In this document: positions 1 through 12,960 of the stretch, piece after piece
Layout: every line of letters begins with the position of its first letter
How positions within the stretch are numbered: the first letter of the stretch is position 1
NCBI GenBank assembly: GCA_030737835.1
Contig: CM060851.1
Coordinates: 8,787,129 to 8,851,128, forward strand
From: Acorus gramineus
Lineage: Eukaryota; Streptophyta; Magnoliopsida; Acorales; Acoraceae
Reading direction: 5' to 3'
Length of the DNA stretch: 64,000 bases
The notes under the pieces: generated by a model
What the model saw: the letters and a program-made list of their open reading frames with translations, nothing else
Told to the model about the DNA's origin: nothing
Database searches by the model: none
Made by a program: the position numbers and the translations under genes

Positions 1-3000
1 ACAGGAATCATCATGGGATGTGCTCTTATGTTTATGACACCTTTGTTTAGAGAAATACCACAGGTATTTTAGTTATTTTTTTCATATTTTCTTGTAAAAA
101 TGTTCTCCTATTGAGTCACTATGGGACCATTGTGGTTTTTGCACCTACATCAAGCGCAAACACAATCACAGCTGTTAGATTTGGATGTTGAGTTACTAGG
201 ACTACTTGAATTGTTTAGATATTTATTGTCACTTTACTTTGAGGGTTTCCTAGGTCTAGGTCTTCCATTTTAAATTGATGTTTAGCATTATGGATGTTTT
301 AGTTAATTTTGATGTATAATTGATTAATTATTTGATTCCATTTTTTTCTTGTTTTCTCCTCTTCATCTTCTTACTTGATCCACATCACATGGCTTTGTTA
401 GGAAGGAGAAGAGGAGGGATCCTCAAAAACTTTAGCATGCCTATTGTGAAGAAGTGGCATTATAAGCCTAAATCACATGGAACTTATCTTTTTATTAATA
501 ATTTATGATTGCTATTGATAAAGAATAGAATCTTATTATTTTTTTAACTGCCCTGACAATGAAGAAACCTCAAAGTGCAGGATTTGAATTGGAATATGAT
601 TTTTATGAATATGGGGCAATCTAGAAAGTCGATTACAAAGTAAAGACAAAGAACAGGAATGCAATTAGTAGTGAAACTTATTGATACAATCCATTGTCTT
701 TGAAAGATCGTATTAATTGTCATGAGAGATGTTAAATGTGCCTATAAAAACTGAAGTGCAAATGTAAATATGAAAAGCAAAGAAGACCTGGAAAACATAT
801 TTGGCCATAAGATTGAGTAGTCCACATCATTACCCACTGTTACCATACAAGGTAATGAATCTGATGTAATATCCTGATCAAACTGATCTACCAGGGACAA
901 AAAGATGACAAGGGCTGAACTACTATGTAAAACTTATGTTGATTGACAATTGTGGAGAATATAGACAAATTCTTGAGTGTGATAAACCTCTAAGAAGCCC
1001 ATCAATGTTATTTTGGACATAAAATATAATAAGGATGAAACTTATTAAAGATGCAATATCTTCATGATCTAGGAGCATGATTAAACTGAGGATCTCATAG
1101 GTTATATCAAATCTCTTACCATTTTGTTTTTTCTTTCTTATTTGTTATGCATTTTGAATTGTTAATATTTTCTATGTTTTCTTTCATTGTATGCTTCATC
1201 ACTGTTACTATTAGTTGATTTTAAATCAGTGTGGTTGGATCATGGCATACTAACCAAAAACTTTTTAATGTTAAACAGTGTACACTGGCAGCCATTGTTA
1301 TCTCTGCTGTTATGGGTCTGGTAAGCAATTTGAGCTTGTCACGGCATTATTACTAACATATGACATCTCTCAGGCTTTGGTAGATGAGATACCTTGTTTT
1401 ATATGCATCCATTACAATATTGTATGTAGTATATGAAGACACAATCATATATCCACCATGCATGAGAAATTTATCCATGCTGCAGGATCTCTTTGTGCTT
1501 ATTGGCTCATTGTGGTACTTCATTTTATGGCACTACAATGTAGGTGGATTATGATGAAGCTATGTTCTTATGGAGTGTGGATAAGAAAGATTTTCTTCTC
1601 TGGACAATTACTAGCGTTACAACATTGTTTCTCGGTATTGAGGTTGGTGTTCTTGTTGGGGTAAGTTGTTATACCTAATGGAAGATCTTCTTGAATGTTC
1701 TATCTATTAGTGTCAATTATGGGCATGTGTGCGTATGTGCAGGTGTGTGTCTATTACATGAATATTTATATAGACCCTGCTATTTAGATATTCTATTTTT
1801 GCAATTTGAGTTATGCAACTCGTACGCCATATAAAAATGTTAGAGGGATTGGGGTTGGAAATGGTCATTTCTTCAAGTTAATTTAATGTAGGTGGTGTCC
1901 AGATAATTTATAGCACCAGCCATCCTTAACATTTGATATTCTTTAAACGAAACGGATTTTGTTATAATATATTATATGTAGAATCTTTGTTTAATGAAGA
2001 TGGTCCCTAGAATTAAATAGACTTTGGGGAAGTACCCCCATAAAATGGATAAAGTACTTTAGAAAATTACCCATCCTTGACATTTGATAAGCAAAACTCT
2101 GTTTTCTATAATAAGAGGGAGGAAGTGGGTGGGGGGGAGGGATGGGGTAGAGGAAGGGAGGGCAATGTCTGTAAAGAGGCCAAGCCAGAAACTGAAGCAG
2201 GGCAATGTCTACCAGCTCTGGAAATATCAAAGTTAAAACGTATAATAGTTCAGATCAGAGTCTTTGATTATTCTCTCATAATGCCAAATAATAGATCCTC
2301 AGGTATTGTATGCATTGCACTTGCTTCAATTTCATGCATGGACCTTACTCAGGCGGCTCATGACCACAGCAAACTGAACTCAGTTTATGTAATGGCCCAT
2401 GCCTTACCTGACTAATTGGCATTTCTATCTTTCTTATCTTCGTATTTGTTATCATTTATCTGCACCTTCTGGACATCATATAATATTTAAAACTTACCTA
2501 TCCAAGAATCAACACAATAATTTGAGCATTTTTTTCTCATGTGGCACACCATCCACCTTGTCATATCTTCATATTCTTATGGTTGTTTTCTCCCTTTTTT
2601 TCACGTGAATTGAATAGATTTTTTTTTTTCATGGGAATTATTCGTGATTGTTATCCTTTATATTGGATTTATACTAGCGTATGACTCTGAAATCTCCAAC
2701 CCATCCTTTATGCGGGTTTAAAATGTTTGAGAACCCATAACAGGTATCAACGTAAAATTGGACTTACCTTATTGATTTTTGAGTATGGGAATTTTTACAT
2801 TGTAGGTTGGATTCTCCCTTGCATTTGTCATCCATGAATCAGCAAATCCACATGTAGGTGAGTGTACTTCCTGATTTGTCACCATAACCTATTTTCTAAT
2901 CGAGTTCACAATGTACTAGATAATCAATTACTGAATCTCAGAGGCTAAACAGTTTCTCAGATCATAAAAAATAGACAATGACCTATACAACATCAATCAA

Positions 3001-6000
3001 GACAAAATTACATTATACATCCGAAAACCAAAGTTGATCATTTCAGAGGTTTACTTATAGGGGGTAGTCAATTAGGATTTTCATGGACAAATGTCTCCGA
3101 ATTTGTAAATCTGATATTTTTCAATCAGGACTTTGGTTCATGGACAAAAAGTCCAGCGTTATTCAATTAAGATATTATTTCGAAGACAAAAAGTCCAGCG
3201 TTATTCGATTGAGACATTATTTCATAGACAAAAAATCCAGCGTTATTCGATTGAGATATTATTTCATGGACAAAAAATCCAGCGTTGTTCGATTGAGACA
3301 TTATTTCGTGGATATAAAGTATAGTGTTATTCGATTGAGACATTATTTCGTGGACATAAAGTCCAGTGTTATTCAATTGAGACATTATTTCGTGGACAAA
3401 AAGTTCAACGTTATTCGATTGAGACTTCTCATAGTAGACATTTTGTTATATGTTATTCAATTTAAACATGATCTGTGAAAACTTTCATAAGTGATAGATT
3501 CTTGTGGACTTTTGTGAACTTTTGAGAGAGAAATATAAAGGAAAAAGTCATTTCAAAATCCCACCGAGATGGGTGGGATTCTCATAGACTTTTATTCCAA
3601 CATTGTGAATATTTCTTCTTTTTTTCTTTTAATAAATCTTCTTTATGATTTTTATCCATGCCTTTCATATTTTTATTCACATTTTTTCTTTATTTATCAT
3701 CTTTTTTTATGAATGTCCATATGTATGAAATATTCCTATCACCTCATATGTTTGATGAATATATGAGAATGGTAGATTATTTTATATAATATATGCGTAG
3801 ATTATCCACAATTATTTTCTAATAAAATATAGATTTATCATATATTTGATTATACATATAATGTTTGATTTGATTTTCCATGAAGATGTTTCTATTATTG
3901 TATAATATAGATGCATATATATTTTTTTTAAATGTTCTAACCGATGAGCAACAACGAGAGGACAATGAAGACCCTCTGGAAGTTTAAAATCAAGAGCAAC
4001 AATGTCGAGATGCCAATAATTGGCGATTAAATATAGCTAAACGTATGTGGGATAACCATGACATCAATATTCATGGTGAACTAATGTAATATTATCTAGT
4101 TAAAAATGATGTCTTTATCATGACATTCTAGCAATATGCATTTCAGATATGTGAAAATTGATATTTACTATATTAAATTGCATTTTATGTTGGTTATCAA
4201 TAATTCATGTTGAATTTGAATATTTGAGTTCTTTATTTGTTATTTTAAAATTTCAAAAACATTATTGTGTTTATTAATAGAAATCCACATGTGAAAAGAG
4301 TCAATTTCTGAAAGTCTGTAAAAGTCTGTGAAAGTCCATGAGAGTGATTTGTGAAAGTCTGCAAATGTCTGTGAAAGTCTATGAGAGTCAATATGTGAAA
4401 GTCTGCAAATGTCTGTAAAAGTATGTGAAAGTCCATGAGAGTCAATCTGTGAAAGTCTGCAAATGTCTGTAAAAGTCTGTGAAAGTCCATGAGAGTCAAT
4501 ATGTGAAAGTCTGCAAAAGTCTGTGAAAGTCCATGAGAGTCAATTTGTGAAAGTCTGCAAAAGTCTATAAAAGTCTGTGAAAGTCTGAAAAGTCTAAAAG
4601 TCCATCACTTAAACAATGTCCACAGAAATACATCAAAGTCCGTATCGACTATAAATAAATAAAAACTCCATAAGATGAACCTATGCATTTTAATCATTTT
4701 GATCTTGGTTCTCCAACTTATAAATATACTGATAAATTTTAAAAGAGTAATATATCTCATTCAATTTTTATATATCTGAGTTAGCCTACCATCACATTTC
4801 CTCTATTTCTGTGTTTCACATGTTGTGCTTGTTACGATTGTTAATTTGTATGCCTCTTGACTTTGAACAAGCTTAGCATCCTGTAATGTCAGAATCTGTA
4901 CTTATTTGATGCGTTTGTTTTTTTCAACAAATTGCGAAACATGAGACCATGAATGCATGTGTAAATAATTTTATGATGAAATACTAGGTTAACCACCACC
5001 TCTTTATGCTTTCGGTTTCAGCCATATTGGGACGTCTTCCTGGAACTACCATTTATCGGAATGTTCAGCAATATCCTGAATCTTACACCTATAATGGGAT
5101 TGTCATTGTTCGCATTGATGCTCCCATTTATTTTGCAAATATAAGCTACATTAAGGACAAGTAAGTGACACTTCCATGGGAAAAGCAAGTGAATATCCCA
5201 ACATATTTGCATAAATGATATGTTCTTGCATCAGGCTAAGAGAATATGAACTCGATGTTTCGGGAGATACAAAGCGTGGACCGGAAGTTGAAAGAAATTA
5301 TTTCATAATAATTGAGATGGCTCGTAAGTCCTCACATTTTTCTTTTTTCTTTTCATACTCATTGAGTTTTTGTTTTATTTTTTGTTTATATGCATAACCG
5401 GCTTATAACCTGACAAGTTTATTTCTTTGTTCTTTTGTCTCATCAGTAATCAAACCTATTTTTAGCCATGTAAAAACTCTTGCCTTGTAAAAAATAAATA
5501 AACTACATGACACAAGGTAAAAGTTTGATTTGCTGACCAAAAAAATAATTCATTGTAATCAATGACAATGAATTCAATCGTGTGGTAAAAATCCAAAAGG
5601 AGAATGCAACATATCACAGTTCTCATTCAAGCATCTTACTTATGATTTAGAATCTATGCCTTCTCTTGGCCTTCCCTCTATTTACTCTCATGATCACTGC
5701 AGCTGTCACATACATAGACTCCAGCGCCGTCCAAGCTTTCAAGGACCTGTATCAGGAATGCAAATCCCGTGACATACAGGTCTCGATCGAAAAAAGAAAC
5801 CTTTATATCAGCTGATCAATCCTACTTTTCAGTTCAGCATTTACTCCTCATTTCAATCTCTTCTCTACGCAGATTGTCATCGCGAACCCGAACCATGATG
5901 TACTGCCTACTCTCGCAAGGGCTGGCCTGGTGGACCTGATCGGGAAGGAGTGGTACTTTGTGAGGGTGCATGATGCGGTGCAGGTCTGCCTCCAACACGT

Positions 6001-6157
6001 GCAGAACTTGACAGAGTCTTCGTCCACACCAAAGTCTTCGTCGGGAGACTTGGTGACTCCGAGGCGGCAATCGAGTTTTCTGCAGAGGCTGCACAGGCTG
6101 CAGTCCGGGGAAGATAGCCCCAGTACAGAGCCCCTCCTCTCTCATGAAGAGGTATAA
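1..6157 (+). CDS. SULTR4: Group 4 vacuolar sulfate transporter, 3' part (8 exons)
   Basis: Sulfate/proton co-transporter of the SLC26/SulP family. Group 4 plant members sit in the tonoplast and release sulfate from the vacuole (family knowledge). Exons read as 1-63, 1279-1320, 1544-1660, 2806-2857, 5022-5160, 5235-5323, 5703-5779 and 5873-6157; all junctions are GT-AG and the phase is kept, giving 287 residues and a TAA stop. The first exons encode the last membrane segments (TGIIMGCALMFMTPLF, then VDYDEAMFLWSVDKKDF and TTLFLGIEVGVLVG). Exons 5-8 encode the cytosolic STAS domain, from GIVIVRIDAPIYFANISYI through the conserved YIDSSAVQAFKDLY to VHDAVQVCLQHVQ. The tail is serine-rich and ends EPLLSHEEV, with an acidic dileucine-like EPLL that could be a vacuolar sorting signal (inference). 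The 5' part lies outside the window. The group 4 assignment rests on remembered similarity to Arabidopsis SULTR4;1 and SULTR4;2. Confidence 0.9.
64..1278 (+). other. SULTR4 intron (first visible)
   Basis: Intron with donor GTATTT after the IPQ codons and acceptor TTAAACAG before the TLAAIVISAV exon. Short open frames inside it, such as the one at 320-508, show no recognisable domain. No transposon was identified. Confidence 0.75.
3143..3460. repeat. 42-bp minisatellite, about 7 copies
   Basis: A 42-bp unit (about GACAAAAAGTCCAGCG plus TTATTCGATTGAGACATTATTTC) is repeated head to tail with substitutions. Because 42 is a multiple of three it stays open in one frame and translates as repeats of DKKSSVIRLRHYF. 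It lies in an intron inside a Harbinger remnant, so a protein role is unlikely. Confidence 0.85.
3557..3580. repeat. Perfect 9-bp-stem hairpin
   Basis: AATCCCACC and GGTGGGATT pair around a 6-nt loop (GAGATG). It lies between the two minisatellites of the Harbinger remnant. Confidence 0.7.
4315..4600. repeat. Minisatellite of 44-54-bp units built on GTCTGTGAAA
   Basis: About five higher-order units begin CATGAGAGTCAAT and continue with runs of GTGAAAGTCTGCAAA-type decamers. The units differ by one decamer (44 versus 54 bp), as expected for replication slippage. It lies in the right part of the Harbinger remnant. Confidence 0.85.
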
Positions 6158-6858
6158 ATCATACATTGCAGATAAAAAGAGTCCAACCTATTCTTTCAGC
6201 CTTTGTAAGTGTTTCCTTCTCAATGAACATTTGTGGCGGCTGTCACATATTTGAAAAAATTGTACTGCTGTACCTCTTGATTGTATTATTGTTATAGAGG
6301 AAAAAGTATGAGAAAAAATGCCTAAAAATCAAAATTATCAAACTCAGATCGATTTTAATTCTTAATTCTAGCCTTTCGTATAGTTCCATTTCATGAAAGA
6401 TGTATGTTTAAGAACTTGAATACGGGCGTTTAATACTCTGTCCGTTTTATAACTTCATATGTAGCCTAGAGGTGGTCTCCAACCGCTTATGCACTCCACT
6501 AGTATGTATATTATCGTAGTGTAGTATATACTCTATTAATATAATGTATAAAAAATTTTAAAAATTTAATTTTTTTTAAATGTACTAATTTACCTATATA
6601 TGTTTCATTTTACTTCATTAGACGAGAATATAATTTAAGAAAATATGTAAAGGTTGGGACTGCAGATAGAGTTGCACGCGGGGGCTGGAAGCATTATTTT
6701 CCTTTGAATATTAATGTATTTTCTTTGTTAACCAGTGTGGATCACTCTAAATTTGAATATTAATATTATATTCTAAATGATTTAGGATAATGACCGGCTT
6801 CAACATAAAAAACGCACACCAAATGATATTCAAATAAACGATACAATAGGTAAGATAT
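6158..6858. other. SULTR4 3' flank and spacer
   Basis: The 3' untranslated region of SULTR4 followed by AT-rich spacer. No further gene, long repeat or clear polyadenylation motif was recognised. Confidence 0.5.
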
Positions 6859-6872
6859 ACTTGCTCAAACAA

Positions 6873-7031
6873 ATTTTTTTTTCCAGATAGCAAGGCCCAT
6901 TAGGGGGCAAGTACAACAATTGGGCACAAGGTCCTTCTACTCCCCAAAGGGGGTTAGCCGGGTTTGAACCCAGGTCGTCGTCCAGGTGAGACGGATGCAA
7001 CTCGTCCACCCTGCCAGCGACGGGACGTGCT
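6873..7031 (-). mobile_element. tRNA-derived SINE
   Basis: Read on the minus strand it has a box A-like TGGCAGGGTGG and a box B-like GGTTCAAACCC, the internal RNA polymerase III promoter of tRNA-type SINEs. It ends in an A-run (a T-run at 6873-6881 on the plus strand). It is flanked by ACTTGCTCAAACAA (6859-6872) and ACTTGATCAAACAA (7032-7045), a 14-bp target duplication with one mismatch. The length of about 159 bp fits a SINE. The family is not named. Confidence 0.75.
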
Positions 7032-7222
7032 ACTTGATCAAACAATTGATCCTTGATAAAACATACGGTAAATGACATTTTTTTTTGCTATCAAGATAAA
7101 TGATATTCATGGAGTTGGAGTAAATTTTTGTAGATCTTGTTTACTTTATAGGTTTTTTTATTGAAAAAATGTTTTTATTATTTAAAAATAGTAAACAAAC
7201 TCTAATCAAATATATATTTTTA

Positions 7223-8516
7223 CAATAATGATTTTCAAGCCCCAACTTTCCAGGCCCCATGATGTGGCAATAGGATATTACCTATTATACCATCTAATTG
7301 ATAACTACCTCTAAACAAGGAAAACAATTACATTTATTCCTAGGATTGTGGAGATTTCATTAATTACTGTATTTCTTCTTCCTTGCATTGTGTAAAATCA
7401 TTCATTCCTATTTTATGTAGGTAAGAGTAACCTAATAATTTACGATGAACATATTCGTAGCAGTCCCGAAATTTTAATCCCGAGAAGTTTGAAAAACTGA
7501 TTTGTTCTTTATCGAGTTAGATCTCCAACAATATCTTACGGATCAGGTTTGTCAATTATTTTTTTATCATTTTTTTGTCATATTGAATGAAAGTCATGAT
7601 TTTTTAAATTAAATTTTTGATGATCAAATATTCAATCTCTGTTACATGTTTCAATTCAGAAAATAAATTTTTTTTTCTTATTTTGATCACTATTTCACAC
7701 TTTTTTTTATATTTATTTCGTTATGATTTGATAAATGTAACTTTTAATATTGTTATATTTAATTGTTAATGGTTCGTGTGATGTTTATATTAGACTCCCG
7801 AACTCGGATATTTATTTACACAATTTAGTTACATCTATAAATGTAACACTCTGAAATGTAACATTATTTCATGTTGTGTATTTCTTTTAACAATGTAAAT
7901 AGAAATGATGTATAAATGTAACAGTGAAGTACATACTTTTGCAGAGGATTCTGATACATTTTCTTTAGAAGGCAGTGCACTAGAAATTGAAATACATGAT
8001 TTCAAAGAGTAAATATAACTGTTTGACATTTAGGTAAATATAACTGTTTGTTCTATCTATGTAAATGTATCAGTTTTTATATAAATTTAACAAATCGTTG
8101 TGAGAGATGTAAACATTTAAAAAATGTATTTGTAACTACCAATATAAAATGTAACTGTTTCATATGTTAACTATATGTGTTTTTTATTTAAATTTGAATA
8201 CAATAAATAGCTAGAAAAAATGGGTCGTTTGAAGGATTTTGATGAAAACATTTTCGATAATTTTTGGTGTAATTTAAGTTCAATTATAATTTAGGTAATG
8301 ATTTCAAAATTTAAAATTTGAAATATGTAAATGGATTTTAAGATTCATATAGAAAAGTCATAATAGAAAATGGGGAGATTTGGGTTAATGAGACAAATTT
8401 TAATGAATAGCAAATTTGTATTTTACCATTTTTTGAAAAAGTCAACCAACCAAATAATGACATCTTATAGGGCTTGTGAGTGGAGCTTATATTGTAGGAC
8501 CTGGGTATCATGACTC
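7223..8516 (+). mobile_element. Non-autonomous Mutator-like element E1
   Basis: The left end starts CAATAATGATTTTCAAGCCC and the right end closes GACCTGGGTATCATGACTC; together with the other copies they define an imperfect terminal inverted repeat of roughly 50 bp. Flanks ATATTTTTA (7214-7222) and GTATTTTTA (8517-8525) are a 9-bp target duplication with one mismatch, the size typical of Mutator elements. There is no transposase. The interior (about 7830-8170) is full of AAATGTAACA-type motifs. It is the same subfamily as E2 at 18681-20309, which is inverted. Confidence 0.75.
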
Positions 8517-9150
8517 GTATTTTTATGTAAAAAAAAAATTTCTATTTTAAGTCTAAATTTAGTCTCACCCTTTACCCTCTTTAAAATAAATATTTAATTC
8601 TTACCACCGATCTAAATATAAATATAAATATATATATATATATATTTATTAATATGAATAAAATTCAATTAATATTCATATTCATCATTTAGCAAAATAT
8701 CATATCTTCACAAAAATATCATTCTTTAAAAAAATTTTAAAACAAACGTCTTCACAGTAGTCAATTTAATAAAATTTTAGATTACCAAGTATTGGGGGTT
8801 GGGTTATTGGGAGGCCCGCGCGAGCGAGTTCTGCGAAAGTAGAGCAGCGTCAACGCCCGGCCAGCCTATAACCCCTCCATAAATTCTTGCGCATTTATGT
8901 TTAGTTCTAGCGCGGCGGGCAGTTCCCACCACCCGCTTTGTTTTCCTTACTCATTAGTTTAAGGCAAGTTTAACAGTTCTCCGCGGATCCCTCTTTATAG
9001 AGCCCACTGTCCCCTGTTCAAACCCAAACTTCCGATGTGGGACTAAACAAAACACATTAACACCCCCCCCCCAACTTACGTTGCCTTTCAAACTTCTTCA
9101 ACGATGTACGTCTAAAAAACGAAAACCTCCTCTCGCTTTGTTCACCTCAT

Positions 9151-9158
9151 TTTCCCGC
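9151..9158 (+). promoter_or_regulatory. E2F-type site upstream of RAD51D
   Basis: TTTCCCGC matches the E2F consensus TTTSSCGC and lies about 85 bp before the RAD51D start codon. Plant DNA-repair and replication genes often carry E2F sites, so S-phase control is plausible. A single 8-mer can arise by chance. Confidence 0.4.
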
Positions 9159-9215
9159 TCTCTCCGTGTGGGGCAGAGAAATGGCGGTTTAGGTTTTCAT
9201 TCGTTCGTTCGATTT

Positions 9216-9241
9216 GAGAGAGAGAGAGAGAGAGAGAGAGG
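9216..9241. repeat. (GA)n microsatellite in RAD51D leader
   Basis: About 13 GA repeats ending immediately before the RAD51D ATG. GA/CT tracts are common in plant 5' leaders. Confidence 0.9.
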
Positions 9242-9242
9242 G

Positions 9243-12200
9243 ATGGGTACCCTGCGATCGATGGAGAGAGAGTTCCCGATCATCGACGATAATTTTCAGC
9301 GGTTCTGCGCCTCTCATGGCATCTTCTCCTGTCAGTTTTCCTATCCCCTTTTAAAAAGTTTTTTTTATTTGAATGATTTGAACGAGCATCAGCGACGATT
9401 GATGAAAGATCATTGCGTTATATAAGTAGCTTTTTTGCGGTCATTTTGAATTCTTTCTACAAGGGCTTGAATTTGTTAATGTGCATCTCATTTTCAGTGG
9501 AAGATTTCCTGGTTCACGATCTTTCCAAGTTGGCCTCTTTTGCTGAAATGGATGCTGCATCGGTTTCGTTGAAGCAGGTAAATTTTCCTAATTGAGATGT
9601 TTCAACTTCAAAGTTGGGTTAAGCTTCCATTTAAGATTCAAACTATGTGTTCTGGTTCATAATTACTAGAATTTCTATGGAAAACTATAGTGGGTTACAA
9701 TTTATTTTTTTTTGAAGTATTTAAACAAGTTTTTTGAATAGGGCATCGCGCAAGTGATGTCTATAATAGACGGCCTTCATCAGCCCTGGTTGAATGGGAT
9801 TGAGTTGTTGGATGATGCGAAGTTGAATAAGCATTTTCTTGCCACTGGATGTGAAGGGTATTTTTTGGAGTCTTATTTACATATGCCAAAACAGAAATTT
9901 TAATATTAACTTCTTTTTTTTCTAAAATATGTTTGGTTGTGTGAATTGGCAGGATTGATCAAATTCTTCGTGGTGGTTTACGGATGGGCCAGTTGACAGA
10001 GCTGGTTGGACCGTCATCCTCTGGTAAAACACAGGTAAGAATACTTATTAGTTTGAGGTTCCTTCTATGTATTTGCATAGTCCTTTTTATGTGTTTGAAT
10101 GCATAGTTATTTAAGTACAAGAAAATGTACAAAGTAATGCATTGTTATTTAAGTATCAAGAAAATGTACAATTACTATATATTATGATTTATGTGTATGC
10201 ATGCTCTATATTCTATGTAATGAACTCACATGCAGTACTTAGCTCTTTTGTATATACGGGCTATTTGCCCTCAATTGTGAATAGAGTTCTATTTCACCAT
10301 CCATTGTATTATAGTATCGAAGCCTAATTACACCCTAATTGATCTTTGAAGAACTCTGATCATCACCAGCGTTGGTCCATCTTCTTTGTTGTTGGTTTAC
10401 GCTTGTCAATTATCCAAAAAATATTTGTATATACTCTAAATCACTATACGAAAAATAAAAAAATGTTCGGATATTCAAATATCTGAAATGTGGATACAGA
10501 TATCAAGGTATCCGCCCCATAAAATATCTAAATTCAACATATATTATATTATATATGTATGTATTATATTTTGGTATAAATTCAATTATCTTGTTTTTTC
10601 ATAATTTTCAAAATTTAAATAGTACCTGGATTATCCTTTTACTATATTTGTATCTAAAAGATATAGAAGTGAATACATGTATTAAGGTATGTGGTCTATT
10701 GACAGGCTTAATTGCCTTTGATCCACTTATCACATCAAAGATGAATCCTTTTCTTTTCTCCTTTCTTCTTCCTCCATTATCTCTGTCATCATTGGGGTTC
10801 ACCATTGCTTAAATCCATCATTGATGCCGCCTGATTTTCAATTTTTCATCAACGCCTCTGCCTGATCCGTGATCCATCATTGTTGTCATTGCCCGAAATA
10901 CGACCTGCCATTGTAGTTTTCACTCAATTCATGATTTGTCATTGTGGTCAATCTCACTTGTAATTGCCAGTGTTCTAGCTTGCTCTCCGCTACCAGCTCC
11001 CCTAACATCTTTTATTTGTTGTGTTTGTCAATCCACCTCAATTACCATTGCATGCGAGGGAAAGTGCGAAGAAAAAAAAGCTATGTCTTCTACTTTGCGA
11101 CAATGGTGTTGATGTCCTTTTCCCACTAACATTCAATGTGAATACCGGAGTGTTATTGAAATTGCTAGCAATTGGTCTTTCACGAGCGCATGAAGCACAT
11201 TGAAACTTGTTGTCGCTTTGTGTGGGACCAATATTTAGCTGGTTTGTTTCACTGTCTTATCTTGCTTCCGAGGACCAGCTGGCTGACCTCTTGATCAAAG
11301 CGACAAAGCGTGGACATTACCACAGCTTCAATATTTCCTATCCAAGCTTTCAGTCTTTGATCCACTATGAATTGAGGGGTGTGGATATACTTGCATACAT
11401 GCTATGTGTAAGCATACAATACATTGTATCTATTGAAATCACATAATCCTTCACTCTTCTATATATCTCTTGTATATATATTAGACCTCAATAGTGAAAG
11501 GACTTCTATTTTCATCATCCACTTTATCAAGATCGTTTACTGATTTTCATACATTCATGCAGGTCTGCTTATGTGCTGCTTCGCATGTTGCGGAGTACTC
11601 AGGCACTACCATGTTCTTTGATACGGGAAACTCCTTTTCCCCAGAACGCATTGAACGCATAATCAATCGCCGTTCAAAATCTCAGGTTCGTACTTGCTGT
11701 CTCCATCTAACTGCCAGGCTTCCCTGAATAGCAACTTGGTGTTATCTACATATTTGCTCTATAATATTTTGAATTCACTTCTTCTCATTTTACATCTTCT
11801 CTGACTGTTGTTTGATTGTTCATGTTGCAGTTCCAGGCAGACCAAAGAAGGCTTGTGAGAGTGATGAGTAGCATATCAAGCAGGTCAGTTTTTGACCTCT
11901 TCGAATTGTTTGATATGCTGGGTCATCTGGAAAACACACTGAAAAATCAGGTATTCATTGAACTGAAGCCTCAAAAAGTATCATTGCAAACACTGAACAC
12001 GAGTTTTTTGGTACATTGAACCTATGCTAACTGCTTCAGGTCAAGGATGAAGGTTCCAATCTTCGGTTGATAGTTATTGACTCAATCTCATCCCTTTTGG
12101 CCCCAATACTGGGGGGTATAGATGCAAATGGTAAGCTGCTGCTTCTTTTTTTCCCTTTGTGAAATAATTTTTTATTTTTTTTGGTAGTCATGAACTTTAA

Positions 12201-12923
12201 TATAAACTCTATATGCATTTCTGGTTTGTATAACAAGCAGAATAATGTAGTGGTAGACATTGAATCTGTTCTATTGGCTCAGTTTATTAATTGGAAAGGA
12301 TGAATTAGAAATTTATTGGTGGTAGTACATGATTGAAAATTCCAATTGAACAGACTCACATCAAATTTGGTTGAGCTTTATAAAGTGCACACAAAAAACA
12401 CTCTTCAGTGGGCTATTGACCGAAAGACCGTGTGGAACGTTCATGCTCATGCCATGTGCAGTAACATTAGTAATACTAATTACTTGTCTTTTCCATAAAT
12501 GGATGATAATTCTGACCCTAATAGCATGAAGCAAAAAGACAATTGAAAAATGAACCGCCAAATAACCATAAAGAGAAAGTAGGCAGAAGTAGTTTTAAAT
12601 TGACATGAGACTCATAAGCAACACAGCAAAGCTCATTATATATCAAATACTGGTATTGGATGAAGTATTGCTTGGTCTTTGGAATATACAAGGTCTTTGT
12701 GTCAGCTTAAACCTGCATTCTTCTGATATGAATGAACAATATAATATATTTTTTTTCATAAGAATTTTGTGTTTTGTTGAAGGGAAGGTAGAAGTTTCTC
12801 ATTAAAGAAAGACAAACCCCTTCAACAATAGGAGAAGAGGGATCTCCAAATAAAAGAAAGAGGAAAGGAAATGAAAGAAAGAGATTAAACACAAGAGAGT
12901 ATACAAACCCCCCAACCCCCCCC

Positions 12924-12960
<37 letters not shown>

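Larger units (their letters stand above)
3060..4655 (+). mobile_element. Decayed PIF/Harbinger DNA transposon in SULTR4 intron 4
   Basis: The left end begins GGGGGTAGTCAATTAGGA near 3060, the form seen in plant Harbinger/Tourist elements. At 3943-4089 one frame reads DEQQREDNEDPLEV, a stop, then NQEQQCRDANNWRLNIAKRM followed by WDNHDINIHGELM. The 'W R ... IA..MW' pattern is the usual carboxy end of plant Harbinger (HARBI1-like) transposases. The rest of the transposase is not recognisable and there is an in-frame stop, so this is a dead copy. Two minisatellites lie inside the left and right parts. The right end is diffuse (near 4655) and no clear 3-bp target duplication was found, so the outer limits are approximate. 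Confidence 0.6.
8526..9242 (+). promoter_or_regulatory. RAD51D promoter and 5' leader
   Basis: A GC-rich patch (about 8800-8950) in an AT-rich setting is followed by a CT-rich leader and a GA microsatellite just upstream of the RAD51D start. Transcription probably begins in this stretch; no strong TATA box was picked out. Confidence 0.5.

Noticed and set aside
2077-2415. 112-codon frame in SULTR4
   Set aside because: It lies wholly in an intron between well-supported exons and has no recognisable domain.
3143-3460. Possible CRISPR-like array
   Set aside because: Units are directly adjacent with no unique spacers, and the genome is a plant nuclear one.
3083-3478. 131-codon open frame of repeated DKKSSVIRLRHYF
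   Set aside because: It is a 42-bp minisatellite in an intron inside a dead transposon; the frame is open because 42 is divisible by three.
9081-9242. Amino-terminal extension of RAD51D in the open frame from 9081
   Set aside because: There is no ATG at the head of this frame with family similarity, and it runs through a CT-rich leader and GA repeat. Homology begins at 9243.
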